From the NCBI GenBank assembly GCA_017433615.1, contig JAFRGW010000158.1, positions 1 to 64,000 of the forward strand: DNA of 64,000 nt. The letters run 5' to 3'. The position numbers were made by a program, and so were the translations under genes. Source of the stretch: Eubacterium sp. (GTDB taxonomy: Bacteria; Bacillota; Clostridia; Lachnospirales; Lachnospiraceae). The notes under the pieces were generated by a model. It did not search any database. It saw nothing but the letters and a program-made list of their open reading frames with translations, and had not been told where the DNA came from. The first letter of the stretch is position 1. Each line of letters begins with the position of its first letter. Positions 25,677 to 36,604 of the stretch are shown piece after piece.

Positions 25677-25705
25677 ATTATAGGGGATGACACCGAAAAA
25701 ATCAA
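25677..25705 (-). promoter_or_regulatory. tRNA-Lys promoter
   Basis: TTGATT (plus 25700-25705) and a perfect TATAAT (plus 25677-25682) with a 17-bp spacer, about 36 bases before the mature 5' end. A short hairpin (TGCTC/GAGCA) lies in the leader. Confidence 0.8.
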
Positions 25706-25810
25706 CCCTTTTTTTCTGTTTTTTTCGATTTGGCCTGTTTGTACAGGCCGGCGGTGATTTTTTGTGATTATTCGGGCAACTTGCCAAGTTATCCCTTTAT
25801 CCAATAGCGC

Positions 25811-25855
25811 TCTCTGATCGCGCGTGGGCTGCACGATGCACTTGTGCGTCTTCCA
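25811..25855 (+). repeat. Dispersed intergenic repeat, copy A
   Basis: TCTCTGATCGCGCG, then GGGCTGC, GCACTTGTGCG and CTTCCA follow the same order as in copy C at 52134. It is degenerate and truncated. It lies between tRNA-Lys and trmB. Confidence 0.5.
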
Positions 25856-25923
25856 TTTTTGTCATGGTTTCCCGGATCTGCAGTCGCAACAATCCCAGAC
25901 CGGCCGTACCTGCATCATTATAA

Positions 25924-26571
25924 TTACACCGGCGCGGCGATGAGCTTGCAGATCGGATTTCCTTTTAAGGAAAAGCGCTCTTCATATTCTGTCATGATGT
26001 TGCCCTCGCTGAGGATGGGATTGTGATGAAGATCCCGGGTTTCCGCAATCAGATTCCATCCGGCAACGGCAATCTCTTCCAGTGAAAAGTCGAACAGCTC
26101 CATGTTGTCTGTCTTGAATTCGATCTGTCCGCCCGGCTTGAGGATTTTTTCGTAGCGGCGCAGAAATGTCTGGGATGTCAGACGCCGGTGCGCATGGCGG
26201 GCTTTTGGCCATGGATCGGAAAAGTTCAGGTAAATCCGGTCCACTTCACCGGGCGCAAATACCGACTCCAGATCCTGCGCATCCATCCGGATAAAGCGGA
26301 AATTCTGCGGGCAGGGATCGATGACCTGGGCCTTCTGAATTGCACGGATCAGGACACTGCTGTACATCTCAATGCCGATATAATTGTACTGCGAATACGC
26401 ACAGGCCAGATTCATCAGGAAGCGGCCTTTTCCCATACCGACTTCGATCCGGATGGGATTCTCATTTCCGAATTCTTCGGCCCAGCGGCCTTTATTCATT
26501 TCAGGTTCATTTACTGCAAACCGGCTCGCTGCGATTTCCTCGCGTGAGCCCGGGATATTTCTTAATCGCAT
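25924..26571 (-). CDS. trmB: tRNA (guanine-N7)-methyltransferase
   Basis: A 215-residue SAM-dependent enzyme that makes m7G46 in tRNA. The SAM-binding start is IRIEVGMGKGRFLMNLA, followed by YIGIEMYSSVLIRAIQKA, IRMDAQDL and the signature YLNFSDPWPKARHAHRRLT, then the C-terminal TEYEERFSLKGNPICKL. Length is normal. It is a single gene downstream of a repeat-rich gap and upstream of the tRNA-Lys gene. Confidence 0.96.
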   Translation of the reverse strand: MRLRNIPGSREEIAASRFAVNEPEMNKGRWAEEFGNENPIRIEVGMGKGRFLMNLACAYSQYNYIGIEMYSSVLIRAIQKAQVIDPCPQNFRFIRMDAQDLESVFAPGEVDRIYLNFSDPWPKARHAHRRLTSQTFLRRYEKILKPGGQIEFKTDNMELFDFSLEEIAVAGWNLIAETRDLHHNPILSEGNIMTEYEERFSLKGNPICKLIAAPV

Positions 26572-26606
26572 GTAGTTACTCCGTTTATAATCATACTGCC
26601 CGGAAC

Positions 26607-26767
26607 GAGACAGGGGTCGGTTCTCTGTCTCTTTTTTTCTTCAAAGTCTACACAAATCAGGATGCCATTTCCAAGGCAGCGAATTCCACCTGAGCTGCGT
26701 GAAAATGGCATCCTCAAATTTCGCTTCTGAATTCTGAAAAAGGAGACAGAGAACCGACCCCTGTCTC
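26607..26767. repeat. Composite REP-like element: 25-bp inverted repeats around a hairpin
   Basis: Two perfectly inverted 25-bp copies (26607-26631 and 26743-26767) contain GGGGTCGGTTCTCTGTCTC. Each can fold by itself through GAGACAG/CTGTCTC and is followed by a T- or A-run. A near copy (2 mismatches) lies at 33725-33749. They look like the short REP-type palindromes common in Clostridia. Between the arms sits an unrelated hairpin (26660-26713) that recurs at 62051. No coding frame is inside. The element separates trmB from atpC and probably also terminates transcription. Confidence 0.75.
26660..26713. repeat. 54-bp hairpin repeat, copy 1
   Basis: GGATGCC...GGCATCC outer stem with inner GGCAGC...GCTGC. 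About 87% identical to 62051-62105 by eye. It is nested inside the inverted REP-like arms. Confidence 0.75.
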
Positions 26768-26776
26768 CTGAATCAT

Positions 26777-27204
26777 TTATTTCCGGTTGCCTCGTTTTGC
26801 CTCGTAGCGGTCTTTGACGCGCAGCCTGCTGACAGCGCGGGCCAGCTGTGTCTGTGCTTCGTTAAATTCACGGATACTGCGTTTCTGCAGCATTGCCTCT
26901 TTCGCTGCCGCCTCAGCGCGGCGCGCGCGGTTTGCATCGATCTCTTCCGGAAGTTCCGCCGTCTCAACCAGCACAAGCACCCAGTTGTTCTCTACTTTGA
27001 CAATTCCGCTGGAGACAGACGCCTCGATTTCTTCTCCATCCGGCTTTGTAATTTTCATCTCGCCGGGCTTTATGGGCGCAATCGTATTGTGATGGTTAGC
27101 CTGTATTCCATACAGGCCGTCATCTGTCGGTATGACAAGGGAAACACATTCTCCCTCGAAGAATATCTGCTCCGCCTCGAGCACATCCAGTCGAAATGAA
27201 TTCA

Positions 27205-27205
<1 letters not shown>
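26777..27205 (-). CDS. atpC: F1F0 ATP synthase epsilon subunit
   Basis: A 142-residue epsilon subunit of the central stalk. The N-terminal beta-sandwich holds FRLDVLEAEQIFFEGEC, GLYGIQANHHNTIAPIKPGE and the FVKVENNWVLVL-like strand, followed by the helical hairpin with REFNEAQTQLARAVSRLRVK. It couples rotation to catalysis and can inhibit hydrolysis. ATG at 27205 is preferred over GTG at 27208 for its spacing to GAGGGA. It abuts the atpD stop and is the last gene of the operon. Confidence 0.95.
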
Positions 27206-29548
<2,343 letters not shown>

Positions 29549-29568
29549 ATATCATCCTGCCGACTGAC

Positions 29569-31335
29569 TTATTTCTTATTCTTATTCTCAAGCCATCCCG
29601 CTACAAACTTGCGGCCTGCCTTGAGAATCGTATCTTTGTCTTCATCCGAGAACAGGCCTGTCTCATCGATCTGCTCACAGAGCGCGCCATAAGATGTGTG
29701 GAAGAACTCCAGCATCTTCCCGATACATTCTGTGATATCTGCCGCAGGTACATCCTGCATCGTGTGTGCAAGCATCACCAGCAAAATAATAACCTGCTCA
29801 TGCTGCGCGTACGGATGGTACTGCTTCTGCCGCAGCATCTGCATCAGGCCGAGGCCATATTCCAGCTGGCGTTTCGTCGCGTCATCCAGATCACTGGAGA
29901 ACTGTGTAAATACCTCCATCTCGCGATACTGTGCGAGGTCCAGACGCAGCGTACTCGCCGCCTTCTTCATCGCCTTTGTCTGCGCATCACCGCCGACACG
30001 CGAGACGGAAAGACCGACGTTGACAGCCGGGCGCTGTCCCGAGAAGAACAGATCACTCTCCAGGAAAATCTGACCGTCTGTGATGGAAATAATATTTGTC
30101 GGAATATAGGCAGAAACATCTCCTGCCTGTGTCTCAACGATCGGCAGTGCCGTCATGGAACCGCCGCCCCGCTCATCAGAGAGGTGTGCGGAACGCTCCA
30201 GCAGTCTGGAGTGCAGGTAGAATACGTCACCGGGATATGCTTCACGGCCCGGCGAGCGCTCCAGCAGCAGGCTCATGGAACGGTACGCAATCGCATGTTT
30301 GGAAAGGTCATCGTAAATCATCAGGACATCTCTGCCCTTATCCATGAAGTACTCGCCCATTGCACAGCCCGCGTACGGCGCGATGTACTGCAGAGGCGCC
30401 GCATCACTGGCAGAAGCTGCCACGACAATTGTATACTCCATGGCGCCGCGAATCTGCAGGTTATTGACCAGCTGCGCGACAGAACTTGATTTCTGTCCGA
30501 TTGCGACGTAGATACAGATGACATCTTTTCCCTTCTGGTTCAGGATGGTATCAATCGCAATTGCCGTTTTACCGGTCTGGCGGTCGCCGATGATCAGCTC
30601 ACGCTGCCCGCGGCCGATCGGGAACATAGAGTCAATCGCCAGAATACCGGTTTCCATCGGTGTATTGACCGGCTGGCGGTCAATAATGCCCGGCGCCGGC
30701 TGCTCGACCGGCCGGTATCCGTCGTCTTTGATTTCCCCAAGACCGTCAATCGGCATACCGAGCGGATTGACGACACGGCCGAGGAATGCATCGCCGACCG
30801 GGACGCCCGCCGTCTTTCCGGTGCGCCGCACTTCTGTGCCTTCGCTGATTTCATCATCTTCTTCAAACAGAATGCAGCCGATCTCATCTTTGCGCAGTTC
30901 CTGCACCATTCCGCGTGTACCGGTCGCAAAAATCAGGATTTCTCCATAGGTCGCATGCTCCAGTCCGCTGATGGTTGCAATGCCGTCACCGACAGTCAGT
31001 ACCTTGCCCATCTCCTGCGGCATAACCTGCGGCTGCCAGTTATCGACCGTTTCCCGGATCAGCGAGATGATGTTATCTGTTTTCGTGGGGATATTCTGCA
31101 GTCTTTCTTTGAGCTGCTGCAGTTTTCCCTCAGCTGTCCAGTCGTAGACCTCCGAGCCGACTTCCAGGCGGAATCCCGCCGGGTATGCAGTACTCTGCTT
31201 CCATACCAGGGAAATCTCATGCCCGTACTGTTTTCTCAAGAATGCTTCAAAACGCCTCTCCTGCCGTTTATCCGGCGGCGAAAGCGAATAGAGTACGGCT
31301 GTTTCAGCCGCCTCCTTCCGTCTGAAACGCATCAT
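29569..31335 (-). CDS. atpA: ATP synthase alpha subunit with N-terminal delta (OSCP)-like domain
   Basis: 588 residues, about 85 more than a normal alpha. Residues 1-82 match the C-terminal part of delta/[24 protein letters not shown], then [20 protein letters not shown] and KLQQLKERL. Residues from about 85 are a standard alpha, beginning [15 protein letters not shown], with [15 protein letters not shown]-loop GDRQTGKT (250-257) and ERSAHLSDE. There is no separate atpH between atpF and this gene. Instead atpF overlaps it by 4 bp. Each complex has three alpha subunits, so this arrangement would present three delta-C domains to the b stalk and lacks the delta N-terminal bundle. The fusion is read directly in one uninterrupted frame. 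Confidence 0.93.
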   Translation of the reverse strand: MMRFRRKEAAETAVLYSLSPPDKRQERRFEAFLRKQYGHEISLVWKQSTAYPAGFRLEVGSEVYDWTAEGKLQQLKERLQNIPTKTDNIISLIRETVDNWQPQVMPQEMGKVLTVGDGIATISGLEHATYGEILIFATGTRGMVQELRKDEIGCILFEEDDEISEGTEVRRTGKTAGVPVGDAFLGRVVNPLGMPIDGLGEIKDDGYRPVEQPAPGIIDRQPVNTPMETGILAIDSMFPIGRGQRELIIGDRQTGKTAIAIDTILNQKGKDVICIYVAIGQKSSSVAQLVNNLQIRGAMEYTIVVAASASDAAPLQYIAPYAGCAMGEYFMDKGRDVLMIYDDLSKHAIAYRSMSLLLERSPGREAYPGDVFYLHSRLLERSAHLSDERGGGSMTALPIVETQAGDVSAYIPTNIISITDGQIFLESDLFFSGQRPAVNVGLSVSRVGGDAQTKAMKKAASTLRLDLAQYREMEVFTQFSSDLDDATKRQLEYGLGLMQMLRQKQYHPYAQHEQVIILLVMLAHTMQDVPAADITECIGKMLEFFHTSYGALCEQIDETGLFSDEDKDTILKAGRKFVAGWLENKNKK

Positions 31336-31814
31336 GCATCTTCTCCTTCTACTGTATCCAGGAACTGGTCAAAGCTGTCGGATACTTCCGGCGACTGAAT
31401 AATCTTCTCTGCCGCCTCGGATACAATCTCTGTAATCTCTTTCTGTGCGCTCTCGATGATCTGATCATGCTCGGCAGTTGCGCGTGCCCGTGCTTTTTCG
31501 ATGATCTGGTTCGCCTCTTCCTGCGCCTGTTCCAGTCTTTTGGCACGTGCTTCCTTCATCTTGCTCTGTGCTTCTTCCCGCATGGATGTGATCTCATCAT
31601 CCGCCGCGCTGAGTTTTTCTTCGTATTCTGTTTTCGCAGCTTCTGCGTTTGCAAGATTCTCCTTTGCCTTATTTTCCATATCCTGATAATACTCGACGCG
31701 CTTATGCATGAAATTACGCACCGGCTTGTACAGCAGGAAGTAGAGTATTGCAAAGAGAATGACAAAATTAAGCAGATGCAGGAAGATCTGCTGAAAATCA
31801 ATATTTAATGGCAT
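31332..31814 (-). CDS. atpF: F1F0 ATP synthase b subunit
   Basis: A 160-residue peripheral stalk subunit. One N-terminal membrane helix ([20 protein letters not shown], about 16-35) is followed by a long charged coiled coil (about 40-145) rich in Ala, Glu and Lys. Length is normal. It overlaps atpA by 4 bp (ATGA), whereas normally atpH would stand here. The delta-like domain at the start of AtpA is therefore the likely binding site for its C-terminus. Confidence 0.95.
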   Translation of the reverse strand: MPLNIDFQQIFLHLLNFVILFAILYFLLYKPVRNFMHKRVEYYQDMENKAKENLANAEAAKTEYEEKLSAADDEITSMREEAQSKMKEARAKRLEQAQEEANQIIEKARARATAEHDQIIESAQKEITEIVSEAAEKIIQSPEVSDSFDQFLDTVEGEDA

Positions 31815-31832
31815 ACTCGTTCACCCGCTTTC

Positions 31833-32213
31833 TTACAATACGAAGATGACAAGAATCGCAACAATCAGTGCATAGATAATCGCTGTCTCAATGAAGACAA
31901 GACCAAGCATCAGGGTTGTACGAATATCTCCGCTTGCTTCCGGCTGTCTGGAAATACCCTCAGCTGATTTGGAAATTGCCATACCCATGCCGATGCCGCC
32001 GCCCAGTGCACCGAGGCCGACGCAGATACCTGCCGCAAGTGCCTTGGAACCATCTGCACTTGCTGAACTTTCGGTTACTTCTGCAGCTTCTGTACTGACA
32101 GCTGCATCCTCACCGGCTGCGCGGACGGTATGAACCGCTACCGGAACTGCGAGAATACCAATTACAACCAGGAGCAGCAGAATTGCTGACATTCTTCTGT
32201 TTAACTTTTTCAT
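31833..32213 (-). CDS. atpE: F1F0 ATP synthase c subunit with N-terminal signal-like extension
   Basis: 126 residues, where a usual c subunit has 70-90. Residues 1-33 look like a signal peptide (ILLLLVVIGILAVPVAVHTV, then ARAAG-like cleavage context), followed by a Ser/Ala/Glu linker to about residue 55. The c hairpin proper follows: ALAAGICVGLGALGGGIGMG, loop RQPEA, and helix 2 with the ion-binding Glu in LVFIETAIIYAL. The position of the sodium-ligand Gln of known Na+ c subunits is Met here, so a proton-type site is more likely, though Thr follows the Glu. The extension may aid membrane insertion. It starts 4 bp inside the atpB stop. Confidence 0.93.
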   Translation of the reverse strand: MKKLNRRMSAILLLLVVIGILAVPVAVHTVRAAGEDAAVSTEAAEVTESSASADGSKALAAGICVGLGALGGGIGMGMAISKSAEGISRQPEASGDIRTTLMLGLVFIETAIIYALIVAILVIFVL

Positions 32214-33070
32214 GATGCGCTTACCTCCGAAATAATCGTTTCCTGTTTATTCTTTTTTACTTTGGGCTTCTTCTCATGTTTTTCCGATACCTCTCCATAG
32301 AAGAGTGACGTCAGCATCGTCAGGACATATGCCTGAATCAATGCGTGCAGTAATGTAAACATGACGCCGACAAATACCGGAAGTCCGATACTGAGATTAA
32401 AGTAGTAATACACAAGTTCCGTGACCAGCGCACCTGACAGCAGCGCACCGAACAGTCGGAAGCTCATGGAAATCGGAAGAGAAAAATCCTTCAGTGTCTG
32501 CCCGACGCCCCGCAGTCCGTTTCCGACAATGCCGCCGGAAAGGATAATGCAGTAGGAAAGAACACCCAGACAGATCGCCCCGTTAATGTCTGACAGCGGC
32601 GCCGGCAGCGAGATAATATTTCCTGCTGTCGTGACGGCCTGTACGCCAAACAATTCAAACAGAGTCCCGATAAAAATATAGACGCCCGCAGTAAAGATGT
32701 ATGTGCCGAGGAATCCGTTTCTGTGCGGACTGTTGGATTTTGCCAGGCCTTCAAACAGTCCGACCGCCTCTTCGAGCACCATCTGGAATTTCCCGGGAAC
32801 CATTTTGAACCGCGGGATCACAAAGATCCTCACAATCAGTGCAAACACAAAGATGACCGCTGTCACGGTGAATGCCGAGATCAGACCCGGATTGACCTCT
32901 TTCAATCCGAAAAGACTGACCTTATTCGATCCATGCAGCACGGCATCCCGCATGGTCTCCTGAATCGACTCGTGCTTTGCAGCCGTCGGACTCAGGAAGA
33001 CACCGGCCAGCATGGCAGCAAACGCGACAACGAAAACCACGATGCTGATGCTTCTAGTCTTCTTACTCAT
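32210..33070 (-). CDS. atpB: F1F0 ATP synthase a subunit
   Basis: A 286-residue membrane stator. About six hydrophobic segments are present. The essential Arg is in SMSFRLFGALLSGALV, and the last helices contain LLHALIQAYVLTMLTSLFYG. The C-terminus has a basic tail (KKPKVKKNKQET). It is the first gene of the operon atpB-E-F-(H')A-G-D-C; no atpI is visible upstream. A palindrome (GTCAGC...GCTGAC, about 33086-33126) lies in the leader. Confidence 0.95.
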   Translation of the reverse strand: MSKKTRSISIVVFVVAFAAMLAGVFLSPTAAKHESIQETMRDAVLHGSNKVSLFGLKEVNPGLISAFTVTAVIFVFALIVRIFVIPRFKMVPGKFQMVLEEAVGLFEGLAKSNSPHRNGFLGTYIFTAGVYIFIGTLFELFGVQAVTTAGNIISLPAPLSDINGAICLGVLSYCIILSGGIVGNGLRGVGQTLKDFSLPISMSFRLFGALLSGALVTELVYYYFNLSIGLPVFVGVMFTLLHALIQAYVLTMLTSLFYGEVSEKHEKKPKVKKNKQETIISEVSAS

Positions 33071-33385
33071 ATCGATTCCTCATCGTCAGCCGGACGCCAG
33101 ATAGATATCTGATCCGGCAGCTGACCGCATTCATCAGAGCCTTCCCGAAACACCGGGAAAACGCAAATCATTGAATAGCAGCTGGTCTACATACTACAAA
33201 CATAATTCTATCATAGTACCGAATGCATTTCATCCTGTTTTTTATTTCATACATACATTTTTGTCCGATTATGTAATTTGTCTGATAATTTGAAATTACA
33301 CCGCACAATTCGCAAACCCGTCTCATAATGTTTTGACGATTGATTTGTCAATACCATCTCGTGTTTTTCGGGGCTTTTTTTAATT

Positions 33386-33529
33386 TTTGGATAAATCTCC
33401 AAAAACATCCGTTCGGTTGATAACGTTTATGTTAAGCCCATAATTTCCCGCTTTTTTCGGGGATAAAGTGGATAACTTCGTGTATAAGTCCGTTTTCCGC
33501 GTCTTTTCAGCCCCTGTTTTTGTGGATAA
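33386..33529 (+). other. Cluster of DnaA-box-like sites in AT-rich intergenic DNA
   Basis: Five same-orientation 9-mers resembling TGTGGATAA, the complement of the DnaA box: TTTGGATAA (33386-33394), CGGGGATAA (33458-33466), AGTGGATAA (33467-33475), CGTGTATAA (33479-33487) and a perfect TGTGGATAA (33521-33529). They lie in the 680-bp gap between atpB and the aminotransferase, in AT-rich sequence. No gene is seen in 33071-33752. This could be a replication-related site or a DnaA-titration/regulatory site. dnaA itself is not in the window. Confidence 0.45.
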
Positions 33530-33686
33530 GTGGATTATGTACCTTAATCTGTAAAACCGGTAAACTGAACATAAACGAGTGCAACTGTCTCCATAATAAA
33601 ATGGACTTTGTGCAATTTTTTTATTCTAAAGTTATGTGTACAATTCCGACAATTTTATGTTGTCCGAAGGTGTCTGAAATCTTGGT

Positions 33687-33749
33687 GAGTCAACGGGGAC
33701 GTTTCTCTCTGACTCATTTTCGAGGAGACAGGGGATGGTTCTCTGTCTC
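33687..33749. repeat. Tandem REP-like hairpins
   Basis: GAGTCA...TGACTC (33687-33715, containing GGGGACGTTTCTCT) is followed at once by GAGACAGGGGATGGTTCTCT (33725-33749), which differs at two positions from the arms at 26607. Each is a palindrome followed by a T-run. They lie directly after the stop of the minus-strand aminotransferase. Confidence 0.65.
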
Positions 33750-33752
33750 CTT

Positions 33753-34943
33753 TTAGCTGCGGTACTCGTCCGCGAGTGCCTTGAACGCAGGAAGGGCGCG
33801 GCGGATCATGTCAGTCTGGACACAGTACGCGATGCGCAGATACCCCGGTGTGCCGAAGCTGTCGGCCGGGACGAGAAGCAGGTCATGTGCTTTTGCGCGC
33901 TCGCAGAAGGCGCCCGCATCCGGTTCCATGGTCTTTACAAATAAGTAGAAAGCGCCGTCCGGGTAGACACAGCTGTATCCGTATTCTGTCAGGGTGTTGT
34001 AGAGCAGATCGCGGTTCTCTTTATAAATAGAAAGATCTGATACCAGTCCTGTGCATTTTTCGACCATGTGCTGTGCGAGGCTCGGTGCACAGACGTAGCC
34101 GAGTGCACGGCCTGCGCCGCAGACTGCCGCGTAAACATCTGCGCTGTTTTCAATCTCGTCCGGTACAAGGATATATCCGATGCGCTCACCCGGCAGGGAG
34201 AGGGATTTGCTGTAGGAGTAGCAGACGATTGTGTTCTTATAATACTTTGTGACATACGGCACTTCTGTCTCTGCATCATAGACCAGCTCACGGTACGGCT
34301 CGTCGGTGATCAGGTAAATCGGATGGCCGTATTCTGCCGCACGCGCTTCGAGCAGCGCTGCGAGTTTTTCAATGGAAGCGGTTTTGAAGACAACACCGGA
34401 CGGATTGTTCGGGGAATTCATAATGATTGCTTTTGTCTTTTCATTGATGGCAGCCTCCAGATTGTCGAAATCGATCTGGAAAGTGTCCGGATCCGACTGC
34501 ACTTCGACAAATTTCGCGCCGGTCGTCTCGACAAAGACACGGTATTCCGGGAAGTAAGGCGTAAATGTGATCACTTCGTCGCCCGGTGTGTACAGCGCTG
34601 TCAGGCTGATTTTCAGAGATGCAGCTGCACCACATGTCATATAGAAATTGTCTGCCCGGAAAGAAGTGCCGAATCGTTTATTCAGATCTGCCGCAATGGC
34701 TGCGCGGGTGTTCGCGTCACCCTGTGCAGACGTATAGCCGTGCAGGTAGTTGTCATCTTTTGTCTGCAGCAGTTCAATCAGGGCCGCATTTACTTCTGCG
34801 GGTGCCGGTACACTCGGGTTGCCCAGACTGAAATCATAGACATTCTCCGCTCCGACTTCCGCAATTCGCTTCTTGCCGTATTCAAACAGTTCGCGGATCA
34901 CTGAACGGACGTTTCCAAGCTGCATCATTTTCTCATTAATCAT
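33753..34943 (-). CDS. PLP-dependent class I/II aminotransferase
   Basis: A 396-residue fold-type I aminotransferase. It shows the substrate-binding start FSLGNPSVPAPAEVNAAL, the AAASLK turn, IIMNSPNNPSG, DEPYRELVYD and the PLP lysine in YSYSKSLSLPGERIGY. The closest general class is aspartate/tyrosine/aromatic aminotransferases (AspC-like). The exact amino acid is not readable from sequence. It is a single gene flanked by the repeat-containing gap and a small membrane peptide gene. Confidence 0.9.
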   Translation of the reverse strand: MINEKMMQLGNVRSVIRELFEYGKKRIAEVGAENVYDFSLGNPSVPAPAEVNAALIELLQTKDDNYLHGYTSAQGDANTRAAIAADLNKRFGTSFRADNFYMTCGAAASLKISLTALYTPGDEVITFTPYFPEYRVFVETTGAKFVEVQSDPDTFQIDFDNLEAAINEKTKAIIMNSPNNPSGVVFKTASIEKLAALLEARAAEYGHPIYLITDEPYRELVYDAETEVPYVTKYYKNTIVCYSYSKSLSLPGERIGYILVPDEIENSADVYAAVCGAGRALGYVCAPSLAQHMVEKCTGLVSDLSIYKENRDLLYNTLTEYGYSCVYPDGAFYLFVKTMEPDAGAFCERAKAHDLLLVPADSFGTPGYLRIAYCVQTDMIRRALPAFKALADEYRS

Positions 34944-35048
34944 AATGTTGCTCCTTGTATTATTTCAAATATACTTCTGACATTCCATCACATTATCTTA
35001 CACCATTTTGGAAATGATTTCGACCATGTTTGGCTATTTCCGGCATAA

Positions 35049-35086
35049 TTTAAAAAGCCGGTTCTGCTGGCATATGCAGAACCGGC
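35049..35086 (-). terminator. Terminator of the 26-residue membrane peptide gene
   Basis: A perfect 11-bp stem GCCGGTTCTGC/GCAGAACCGGC (35057-35086) followed on the minus strand by TTTTTAAATT. It lies about 50 bases after the small ORF. Confidence 0.85.
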
Positions 35087-35135
35087 CTCTCTTTTCGTTC
35101 GTAATAAGATTCCGGAATAATCCCCGGAGCATGTC

Positions 35136-35216
35136 TCACATTTTCTCAATTCCCGTATACATGGTCAGAAGAAAACAGACGACTGTTGCCCATGCCCAGA
35201 ATTTATGATGTTTCAT
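35136..35216 (-). CDS. 26-residue single-span membrane peptide
   Basis: A tiny gene with strong translation and termination signals: AGGAGG seven bases before ATG at 35216, and a strong terminator after it. It begins MKHHKFWAWATVVCFLLT and ends in GIEKM, so it has a basic tip and one short hydrophobic helix. Similar basic-plus-helix short proteins (His/Lys start, W-A, F, T-x-Y-TG) are common in Lachnospiraceae, but I know no function. Chance open frames rarely have both signals this good. Confidence 0.65.
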   Translation of the reverse strand: MKHHKFWAWATVVCFLLTMYTGIEKM

Positions 35217-35388
35217 GCAAAAACCTCCTGTTAAAGCACACTGTCCAAAGATGTATCTACACAATTTTACATCAAAACACCTTCTCATTCAAGCTATGCC
35301 TGCAGACGCCGGCACAGAGCCCGTGACGAACGGCGTCCAGTGGACAATCGCTTTGCGCCGACCGGACCCGGTTCTCCCGGTATCTTTC

Positions 35389-36327
35389 TTACCGGCTGAG
35401 CGTCTGCTTCAGTGCATCTACCGAAGTCTGCACACCTGCTTCCACTGACATCGTCTGGTCTTCCATCTCCAGCGATACATAATCATTGTATCCCATCATG
35501 CGCACCACTGAGAAAAACTCTTTCCACCACTGCAGATCTTTTCCGCAGCCGACAGCAACATAGTTCCACGCGCGTTCTGCCGGAACAAAGACCTCTTTCC
35601 AGTCGCAGATGCCATTCACATCTGATACGCCCTTCTCAATGCGGGCATCTTTTCCGTGCACATGGTAAATGCAGCCTTTCAATGCACGTGCAGAGGCAAT
35701 TGGTTCCGCTCCGATGATCATCAGGTGGGACGGATCCAGATTGATTCCGATCATCGGGCCGACAGCTTCCCTGAGTTTCAGCATTGTTTCTACATTATAT
35801 ACAAGCATGTGCGGGAATTCTTCGATTGCGATCTTCTCAATGCCCTGTGCTTCACAGTGTGCTGCGAACTTCTTCCACCAGGCAACTGCAACTTTCCACT
35901 CATATTCTACCGCATCCTTCAGGAAATACGGCTGATCTGCGTGGGACGTAATCCAGTTCGGTGTTGTGTCATTCTCATTTGCAGGCGGAAGTCCTGACAT
36001 ACAGACAATTTTCTTTACACCGAGCTTTCCGGCCAGTTCCGCACATCTGTACATGGATTCCGACCACTCCGGTCCCTCTCCGGCCGGCCAGAGCTGATTG
36101 CAGGAGCAGTTCAGCGCTGCAATCTCCAGACCGCGGTCCGCGAGTTCCTTCAGGAATTCTGCCCGTTTTTCCTCCGAAGCCAGAAGTTCCGGTGTGTTAA
36201 CATGTGCACAGGATCCCCAGCCGCCGGCAGTCATCTCTACTGCCTCAATTCCGAGAGATTTTACTTTATCCAGCATCTCCGTATAAGAAAGATCCGCGTA
36301 AACATCTGTACAGATTGAAAGTTTCAT
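35389..36327 (-). CDS. Sugar phosphate isomerase/epimerase (xylose isomerase-like TIM barrel)
   Basis: A 312-residue AP-endonuclease-2-type TIM barrel, IolE/IolI/YcjR-like. Metal-ligand candidates are visible in IEEFPHMLVYN, NLDPSHLMIIG, CIYHVHGKD and the final VSLEMEDQTM. The substrate is not defined, and family members act on inositol intermediates, tagatose or ketosugars. The start MKLSICTDVYADL at 36327 is preferred over 36336, which would be too close to GGAGGG. It is a single gene with no sugar transporter adjacent. Confidence 0.85.
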   Translation of the reverse strand: MKLSICTDVYADLSYTEMLDKVKSLGIEAVEMTAGGWGSCAHVNTPELLASEEKRAEFLKELADRGLEIAALNCSCNQLWPAGEGPEWSESMYRCAELAGKLGVKKIVCMSGLPPANENDTTPNWITSHADQPYFLKDAVEYEWKVAVAWWKKFAAHCEAQGIEKIAIEEFPHMLVYNVETMLKLREAVGPMIGINLDPSHLMIIGAEPIASARALKGCIYHVHGKDARIEKGVSDVNGICDWKEVFVPAERAWNYVAVGCGKDLQWWKEFFSVVRMMGYNDYVSLEMEDQTMSVEAGVQTSVDALKQTLSR

Positions 36328-36530
36328 ACTACACATCCCTCCATAAAATCACCATTTCTGCAGATTGATATTCCCACAGCCGTCCGCGTATTACTACTAT
36401 TTGTTACATGCACGTCCCCCTGACAGCCGCGCGCCTACGATTTAATCTTACTATATTCCTGTATTGTTGACAATATTTCTTATATAACAGCGCAAAACAC
36501 AGAATCCTTCCCAAATCGGAGCATTTCTGC

Positions 36531-36559
36531 TTGTTCATAAAATGACAACGTGTTAAACT
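36531..36559 (+). promoter_or_regulatory. Candidate promoter of thl-hbd
   Basis: TTGTTC (36531-36536), a 17-bp spacer, TAAACT (36554-36559), with an overlapping alternative TATATA. It lies about 45 bases before the thiolase start, behind AAGGAGG. No other candidate is as close. Confidence 0.4.
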
Positions 36560-36604
36560 ATATAACAGTTGATTAGCATTAATATCAAGGAGGTAATCCA
36601 TCAA

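Noticed and set aside
26607..26767. Complete insertion sequence
   Set aside because: Perfect inverted ends but only 111 bp between them and no transposase frame.
33071..33752. A gene in the 680-bp gap upstream of atpB
   Set aside because: Only a 78-codon plus frame (33520-33756) of poor composition with no RBS; the content fits regulatory or replication-related DNA better.
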